A DNA stretch of 9,428 nucleotides, from assembly GCA_045594645.1 (NCBI GenBank), contig JAZNYY010000071.1, forward strand, positions 1 to 9,428, in the 5' to 3' direction. The notes beneath the pieces were generated by a model. That model had not been told where the DNA came from. It worked only from the letters and a program-made list of their open reading frames with translations, and ran no database searches. This DNA is from Fimenecus sp045594645 (lineage in GTDB: Bacteria; Bacillota; Clostridia; Oscillospirales; Acutalibacteraceae). The translations under genes and the position numbers were made by a program. Shown in pieces: positions 9,291 to 9,428 of the stretch (position 1 is its first letter; each line of letters opens with the position of its first letter).

Positions 9291-9428
9291 ATGCCAAGAA
9301 AAGTATCTCTTGAACAAACAAGAAATATTGGTATCATGGCTCATATCGATGCCGGTAAAACAACTACTACAGAAAGAATTCTTTTCTATACAGGTGTTAA
9401 CCACAAAATCGGTGAGACTCATGACGGT
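9291..9428 (+). CDS. fusA: Elongation factor G, 5' end only
   Basis: EF-G is the GTPase that drives ribosomal translocation. Only the first 46 codons lie in the window, and the frame is open to the edge. The peptide starts MPRKVSLEQTRNIGIMAHID and includes the P-loop (G1) AHIDAGKTTTTERILFYTG at residues 17-35, followed by HKIGETHDG leading into switch I, which is the classic EF-G start. A GGAGGA site lies 4 bases before the ATG. It comes 27 bases after rpsG in the usual order rpsL-rpsG-fusA. The truncation is due to the window end. Confidence 0.97.
   Translation, partial: MPRKVSLEQTRNIGIMAHIDAGKTTTTERILFYTGVNHKIGETHDG

Overview
The window is a housekeeping segment of a Gram-positive, Clostridia-like bacterial chromosome, all coded on the + strand: rpoB, rpoC, rpsL, rpsG and the 5' end of fusA. 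Both large RNA polymerase subunits have the compact Firmicutes form: RpoB is 1247 aa, and RpoC is 1192 aa with no large trigger-loop insertion. Ribosomal protein S12 carries the roughly 13-residue N-terminal insertion seen in Firmicutes. Favoured codons (CTT, GTT, AAG, AGA/CGT) and purine-rich ribosome binding sites fit. The intergenic repeats resemble those I remember from gut Ruminococcaceae/Oscillospiraceae genomes, but that is recollection, not a search result.

Layout: 1-85 is a short AT-rich upstream region with the rpoB ribosome binding site. rpoB (86-3829) and rpoC (3877-7455) form one transcription unit closed by a strong intrinsic terminator (7469-7499). The next roughly 610 bases (7500 to about 8106) hold no convincing gene. 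They are packed with repeats of several kinds: four degenerate 7-mers; a pair of perfect palindromes between TTGTAGGG inverted ends, plus a third related copy; a GC-rich block of alternative hairpins; and an array in which the hexamer CGATAT alternates with short perfect hairpins of unrelated sequence, the hexamer switching to its reverse complement ATATCG partway through. A consensus-like promoter (TTGACA, extended -10) then starts the str operon: rpsL (8207-8629), a structured 163-nt gap, rpsG (8793-9263, GTG start) and fusA (9291 to the window edge).

RpoB and RpoC form the catalytic core of RNA polymerase. S12 and S7 are 30S proteins at the decoding and mRNA-exit sites, and EF-G drives translocation, so the window joins the transcription and translation machineries. 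The genes look normal and intact. The unusual material is the rpoC-rpsL intergenic region, above all the CGATAT/hairpin array at 7905-8080, which matches no standard feature class I know. A secondary point is the structured rpsL-rpsG gap, a plausible site for S7 autoregulation.
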